A stretch of DNA of 64,000 nt. Origin: Rheum nobile. Its lineage: Eukaryota > Streptophyta > Magnoliopsida > Caryophyllales > Polygonaceae. Made by a program: the position numbers and the translations under genes. Below, in pieces: positions 57,932-64,000 of this stretch (position 1 is its first letter; the number at the start of each line of letters is the position of its first letter). The notes under the pieces are model-generated. The model was not told the DNA's origin and made no database searches. It saw only the letters and a list, made by a program, of their open reading frames with translations. The stretch spans positions 620,001 through 684,000 of the forward strand of contig WOAB01000126.1 in assembly GCA_027886185.1 (NCBI GenBank). The letters run 5' to 3'.

Positions 57932-60374
57932 TGTAACGCCCCAAAATGACAATTAATGGGGAGTCACAGTGCCAGGAATTTCATATAGAAATTCCTTCAG
58001 GCAATGTAAGAAAAGAGACTCAACTTGTGAAATCCAAAACCTAAGCAAGGACAAATCCACAATTTAAAACCTATTCAAAAGAGGATTTTTAAGAAAAGTC
58101 GATATACACAAAGGTCGGCGTACACAGACGCATCCACGACCCATCAAAAAGAGTTTAACACGAACCACCGCTGCTAACTCAACCAAAATCAAACGAGCAG
58201 GCAGGTTTTAAGAGTTTGATCAAAACAAGTATACTACAACTGCAAAAGGGCTAAAACGAAAATAAAAACCCCATCCTAGAAGTGCATCATGTCGCATGAC
58301 CTTCTCCACACTCCAGCACTGCCTGTGACCCTGGTCATGCAAAAACATAACCAGTCCCTCAGATAACGTGGGTTAGTCTACATCTAGACTAAGCAAGTAT
58401 ATATATAAGCGAATTGATTATGTACCCTATCATAAATAAAGGAATCACAGATAAGCAGATACCACAAATACCTTACAACTTAATGTTATAAATAAATATA
58501 CATGCATAAACAGATGTTGGCAAGATTATAGGTAATCATGGTATCTTCATATTGAATGAATGCAACATCAAGTAGCAGGCAGAATAACAATCTAGATGCA
58601 AATAACCATAACTGCAAGAATGCAATATCACGTCACAACGATTCCAATAAGCATCCAACTGAACCACAAATTTCCAGAATTAAAATCCATCATTCAAAAC
58701 CTATACCCGGGTATACTTTTCTTTTAAGGAAAACTCAATGAAAAATAAGCATTTACAAAAACGTTCGAAAACATGTCCAAGCCTGTCTTGGACATGAAGG
58801 TACCTTCTAACCCATATTATGGGTAACATAACCTTACCAACGGGTCGGGAACGGTATCACTAGCTAGGTGACCCGACCTTCCCAATATTGGTAAGGGAAC
58901 TCCCACGACCCACTCAACCCGGACTCCGGGAAGAGCCATAATCGAGGGATATATCTCGTTAAAAATCGTTTTAGTATCAAGCGGGGCTCGGAACAATCCT
59001 TACCCACAAAAGTCATATACCATAAATGCATCATTACAATGATCAATCACAATGATTCACACCAAGTCCATATTACAACTTGCCCATACGCAATATCGAC
59101 AATAACATGCATTCGTAAACATGATCCACCATAACTTCAATTCATAAACATGAATGACCATAACATGTACTCATAAATGATATAAACTCCAACATATAGA
59201 TATATCAAGAACATTTCTAATATGGAATCCATATCTAGCATACGAAAATCGATTACCAACACAACATTCATATGTAATTGTATTTATGGTATTCATGCAT
59301 AGTCCGATAACCTAAATTTATACTAAGCACATAAACACTCGCAAGTAACTTGCCTTAGTGAAGTTCAAGGCCAAGAACGTCATTCTCCATAATTAAACGT
59401 TCAGCCTGGATTTTTCCAAAATTACCAAAATAGCCCGTCTTTCCAAACCTTCACAAAAACGCATAAACGCACGTAACGTTTCACATATATGTCCAAATCG
59501 AAATCCGTAAAATTAACCATACTCATGAGAGAGTTCCTCACCTTATAAACTCAGCCAATAATTTCCAGTAATTATGGAATGTGCCCAGAAATTTCCAGAA
59601 GTGCACAGAAATGCCCAAATTTCAAGCTTCCACTTCCAATCTTTAAATCCAATCCACCTAAGCCTTTCACAACATCAATTAACCTCTCATTACCCATCAC
59701 TTGCACCCTAAGTACCTCTTTTGAACAAGAGTATCCAAATCATGGAATTAGGTTTAAGAAACTTAAGAAAGTTTTACCTTACAAAGTCTTAACAAGGGAG
59801 GTGCAAGAGGTTTGAAGAAGCAGATTGAAGCTCCTAAGGTGAGGTTGAATCACACCCAGCTGCACAGCAGTAGCAGCAGTCCACGGCAGCTGAGCACCCA
59901 GCTGAACATCGGCTGGACAGTGGAGGAAAAACAGAGGAGGCGAGCAACTCCTTGGCGGCGACGACGACGACGGCAATCCCTTGGCAGTGACGACGACGGC
60001 GAGCAAGAGCCTCCAACTATCGCGTGGGCAAGAGAGGTGAAGAGGTCGGTGGGGATGGAGGATAAAGGAGGAAGTGGTTGCAAAAATGGTTTAGGAGACG
60101 TTACTAGCTTTTAGGAGATAAGTATGAAAAAAGCAATGAAAAGATAAGGCTTAAGAGTTCTAATTTTGTCTTTTTGTGTTAGAATGATTATTTTAACTAT
60201 AATTTATATGTATACAGAATTGGAATACCCTATTGATTACTCGGAAATAATTCTAGCATCGATACTAATCCGTATATCACTCGTCAACATTCATACTACA
60301 ACTAGTAGTAGGAAAATATAATAGAATTACTAACCAGAATAAAATATTAATACGCACCTCATGGTGATATTTCA
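57932..60374 (-). mobile_element. Full-length LTR, family A
   Basis: 2443 bp with termini TGTAACGCCCC and GATATTTCA on the plus strand. Right flank gttat is satellite. No protein is encoded; the small open frames at 59579-60114 are chance. Together with the truncated copy at 54289 it marks a large non-autonomous or internally deleted element. Confidence 0.75.
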
Positions 60375-62008
60375 GTTATGAGTTTCAAATTTTGTCAATT
60401 TCTTACGTGAATCAACTTATATTGTCAAAATATTGGGGGAGAAAAGAGGTAAGAGTTTGGCCGACAAACAACACTTAAAACACCTACGATTTACCATTTA
60501 AAACACGAGGCACTACTTAGAGCGAAAAGTTATGAGTTTCAAATTTTGTCAATTTCTTTCCGTGAATCACCTTATATTATCAAAATATTGGGGGAACCAA
60601 AGAGCTATGAGTTTGGGCGACAAAAAACACTAAAATTACATACGATTTACCATTTTCGACACAAGGCACAACTTTGAGCGAAAGTTATGAGTTCCAAATT
60701 TTGTCAATTTCATTCTGTGAATCATCTTATATTCTCAAAATATTGCGGGAAAAAAGAGCTAAGAGTTTGACCGACAAACAACACTAAAAAACCTATGATT
60801 TACAATTTACGAAACAAGGCACAACTTTGAGCGAAAGTTAAGAGTTTGAAATTTGTCAATTTTTTTCCGTGAATCATCTTATATTGTCAAAATATTGGGG
60901 GAAGCAAAGAGCTTTGAGTTTGGGCGGCAAACAACACTAAAAACACCTACGACTTACCATTTACGACATAACGCACAACTTTGAGCGAAAGTTATGAGTT
61001 TCAAATTTTGTCAGTTTCTTTCTGTGTATCATCTTATATTGTAAAAATATTTGGGGGAAAAAAGAATTAAGAGTTTGGCCGACAAACAACACTAAAAAAC
61101 CAACAATTTACCATTTACGACTCAAAGCAAAACTTTGAGTGAACTTATGAGTTTAAAATTTTGTCAATTTCTTTCCGTGCATCATCTTATATTGTCAAAA
61201 TATTGGGGGAAGGAAAGACCTAAGAGTTTGGGAGACAAACAACACTAAAAACACCTACGATATAGTATTTACGACACAAGGCACAACTTTGAGCGAAAGT
61301 TATGAGTTTCAAATTTTGTCAATTTCTTTCCGAAAATCATCTTATATTGTCAAAATATTGGGGGAAATAAAGAGGTAAGTGTTTTGGCGACAAACAACAC
61401 TAAAAACAGGTAATATATCATTTATGATACAAGGCACAACTTTGAGCAAAAGTTAAGAGTTTCAAATTTTGTCAATTTCATTCCATGAAACATCTTATAT
61501 TGTCAAAATATTGGGGGAAAAAGAGCTAATAGTTTGGCCGACAAACAATACTAATAACACCTACGATTTACCTTTTACGACACGAGGCACAACTTAGAGA
61601 GAAAGTTATGAGTTTCAAATTTTGTCAATTTCTTCCGTGAATCAACTTATATTGTCAAAATATTGGGGGAAAAAGAGGTAAGAGTTTGGCCAACAAACAA
61701 CACTTAAAGCACCTACGATTTACCATTTACAACACGAGGCACTACTTAGAGTGAAAGTTATGAGTTCCAAATTTTGTCAATTTCTTTCCGTGAATCACCT
61801 TATATTATCAAAATATTGGGGGTACCAAAGAGCTATGAGATTGGGCGACAAAAACACTAAAATTACATACGAATTACCATTTTCGACACAAGGCACAACT
61901 TTGAGCGAAAGTTATGAGTTTAAAATTTTGTCAATTTCATTCCGTGAATCATCTTATATTGTCAAAATATTGCGGGAAAAAAGAGCTAAGAGTTTGGCCG
62001 ACAAACAA
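60375..62008. repeat. ~155-bp satellite array, block 7
   Basis: About ten monomers. Adjacent stretches at about 60400-60720 and 61620-61960 are much more alike than average (both have cttagagtgaaa/cttagagcgaaa and acactaaaattacatacga), which suggests a recent segmental amplification in the array. Confidence 0.95.
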
Positions 62009-63818
62009 TGAAATACCCCATTATATATTAAATAGTATAATTGTTATAACAATATATATATGGACAAAGGCAGAAGCGGGGTGAATTAAAAAATCCCCTC
62101 ATCTGTTTCATTTTGGGAGAACACCGGAAGGGAGACGCCTGCTCCTGCTTTTCCCTTCGCCGTTCAACTGTCCATTCCGCCGGTGAGCTCGACCCGGCCG
62201 CTGCCTGCAACCAATCCCTTTGACTGGTGCGAGACCGCGACAAGCTGGTACGAGACCGCGACGTGCTGCTGGTGCGAAGGCTCTGTTCTTCTACGCGGGC
62301 TGTAGGGCGCCAATTACCTCTGTGTCTCCAGCTGCTGCTGCACTTTCCGGCGACGAAGTTCCAGTCCCGGCGATGAGAGCAAGGTGGACGACAAGAATTG
62401 GGACGTTTGGGCAGAATTGGATTTTTGGGCAGTTTGGTTTGAAATTGAAGGGAGTTTGTACAACCAAAAAGTTCTGAATTGGCTGAGAAATCGGTAAGTG
62501 ATTGTGTGTGGTGTGATTTCAATTTTGAAAGTTTATGGACTAAGATGGACTGTTCTTAGAATAATTTAGGGGTTGTTAAAGGGAATTGGCTGCTGGGCAT
62601 TTGTTCCGTACAAACACAAGCGACGTCTTGTTGAATCAGGTGAGTTCGTACAAGTTGTGGTGGATTACTAAAGTTTGCTGATGGTATATAAGATTAGGTT
62701 GAATTGTGTGGTTTACTGAAGTTGGTAATAATGGAGGTATGATTATATTAGGGGCTGAATTAGGGTTTGCAAGTAATGGCATGATATGTGTTAAATTAAC
62801 GCAAGAAATTGTTCGATTTGTCGTCGCAGGTTTGTTCGGGATTAGTTTGCGAAGTGGTGAATTTCTAGGGTCGTTGTCGTTAAGTGTAAGGCAAGATGAT
62901 TCTTGCTCATACTTATTACATATATCTTTTAGTATAATTATTTTCATATATTAATGTTCAGTAATTGATTTTACATTTATCTGTTATATTGATCTAGATT
63001 AGTTGTCGTAGAATTAAATGGTTGAATGTGTGTTGGTTGGTTGTTGTCTCGTGTGATGATTAATGTTGGATCATTATGGTTGTTGGTTGTTGGTTGGTTG
63101 TTGTCTCGTGTGATGATTATAGCTGGGCCGGGGTGATGATAGCCTCACCCGACCACGTAGAGGATGACCTTGCGTTGGTTCAAGGCCACAATTGGATGGT
63201 GAGTGTCCCATCTTAAACCTATCCACGGATAGTACGATTGCTTAGGGTAATGATAGTCTCACCCGTTTATACTTTCTGTGTGGTTGAGATTTGGACTGGA
63301 TGTATTTAGTACATTAACAGTTGGATAAGTATGTTTAGGTTAAGGTTATGTGATGATAATGGTATATATATTGATGTGTTATTAATTGACGTTAGATGGA
63401 TGGTAATTTTAACCTTTCCTATATTTCTATCTGGATGATTCTTGCTAGTCTTTCATTAGACTAACCCAACCTCAGGTTTATGTTTCCGTGGTTGGCTAGT
63501 AAATCGGGTCCACCAGTCAACATGTCTTTGCAGGTTCAGCAGCAGTAAGGGGGTTCTTGATCCCAGTTTCGTCTTCCCAGTTAAAAACTTAGTATTTTGC
63601 ACCGGATTTGAAAAATATTGTACTAGCTACATGTTTTGATGTAAATTGATATTCTGGACTTGATGTAAAGGTTTGAATGTTTTTTAAACTTGAATTAGAG
63701 ATTTCGATGTTGATAACTTTGCACTTTTGGAAATGTTTTGGGTTTGGTTTCCTTTTTAACACGCCTTGTAGTCCTTTGGGTTTGCGGTACTGTGATACCT
63801 CTGTTTTGGGATGTTAGA
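62009..63818 (+). mobile_element. 5' LTR of a further retrotransposon (family C)
   Basis: Starts TGAAATACCCC at the satellite junction and ends near gggatgttaga just before a perfect Met-tRNA primer site. Length about 1.8 kb. It contains a direct duplication of gttggttgttgtctcgtgtg at about 63036 and 63094. Expected Gag-Pol would lie beyond the window. Confidence 0.7.
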
Positions 63819-63823
63819 GAAAT

Positions 63824-63835
63824 TGGTATCAGAGC
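63824..63835 (+). other. Primer binding site, tRNA-Met
   Basis: tggtatcagagc, exact, followed by tattc. The remaining bases to the window end are the leader of this element. Confidence 0.85.
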
Positions 63836-64000
63836 TATTCAAAAATGTTTTTCCAAGTGTTTGACGTGGAAAAGACTATTCTCTAACATTGTGAAACAAT
63901 CGTGTGATCGGGGACCCTTGTTGTTACTCATAGGTAAGTTTTGTGTTTGATAAGTTTTGTCTGCGATGTTTAATACTAATGAGTAATTACATTCAGTATG

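Noticed and set aside
59579..60114. Overlapping frames on both strands near 60 kb
   Set aside because: They lie in the family A LTR and correspond to non-coding, GC-rich LTR sequence also seen at 56.1 kb and 28.1 kb.
62028..62522. 164-codon minus-strand open frame
   Set aside because: It lies inside the family C LTR, has low-complexity Ser/Arg content and no domain.

Overview
The window is repeat-dominated plant nuclear DNA. Evidence: tRNA-iMet primer binding sites (TGGTATCAGAGC type), Ty3/Gypsy and L1-type LINE protein motifs, a Cassandra TRIM with 5S-rRNA-like LTRs, a Mutator-like element with a 9-bp target duplication, and fragments of plant gene families (DUF1985 plus Ulp1, DUF506). It is most likely an angiosperm; the species cannot be named. 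No clearly functional single-copy host gene was found.

Layout. 1-7.6 kb: an old LTR end, short tandem repeats, a decayed minus-strand DUF1985/Ulp1 gene (2.9-5.7 kb) and a degenerate LTR ending at a primer site. 7.5-12.85 kb: a 3'-truncated L1-type LINE on the minus strand; its break is joined to a Gypsy leader and the junction is tandemly duplicated. From 12.86 kb to 62.0 kb the substrate is one ~155-bp tandem satellite (about 16 kb in total, in seven blocks) split by inserted elements: a ~2.2-kb solo LTR (17240-24880) that itself contains a gene-capturing DNA transposon, which in turn contains a small non-coding LTR retrotransposon (20184-22393); a solo LTR (27680-37286) containing a decayed Gypsy element (28174-36423); a 1.09-kb MULE (42902-43988); a nearly intact minus-strand Gypsy element (45253-53117); a Cassandra TRIM (53684-54203); and a partly deleted LTR element (54289-60374). 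At 62009 another LTR retrotransposon begins and runs off the window.

How the parts relate. Target-site duplications are visible for most insertions (gaatc, taaga, ttaat, ttgtcaaaa exact; others with one mismatch), so the satellite is the oldest layer and the nesting order can be read. The two Gypsy elements and the small non-coding one share the same LTR start (TGATGTGACC) and Met-tRNA primer site, which suggests an autonomous/non-autonomous set. In both Gypsy elements the polyprotein frame runs into the 3' LTR, as in CRM-type centromeric chromoviruses. Together with the satellite this makes a centromeric or pericentromeric origin plausible, but that is inference.

The satellite is not uniform. 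The first block is a simple monomer array. Near 26.8 kb two monomer types begin to alternate strictly, i.e. a dimeric higher-order repeat of about 310 bp. No new biochemical system is demonstrated; the most original signals are this higher-order organisation, the shared-terminus retrotransposon set, the captured DUF506 fragment with its intron, and the recurrent-word arrays inside the DNA transposons.
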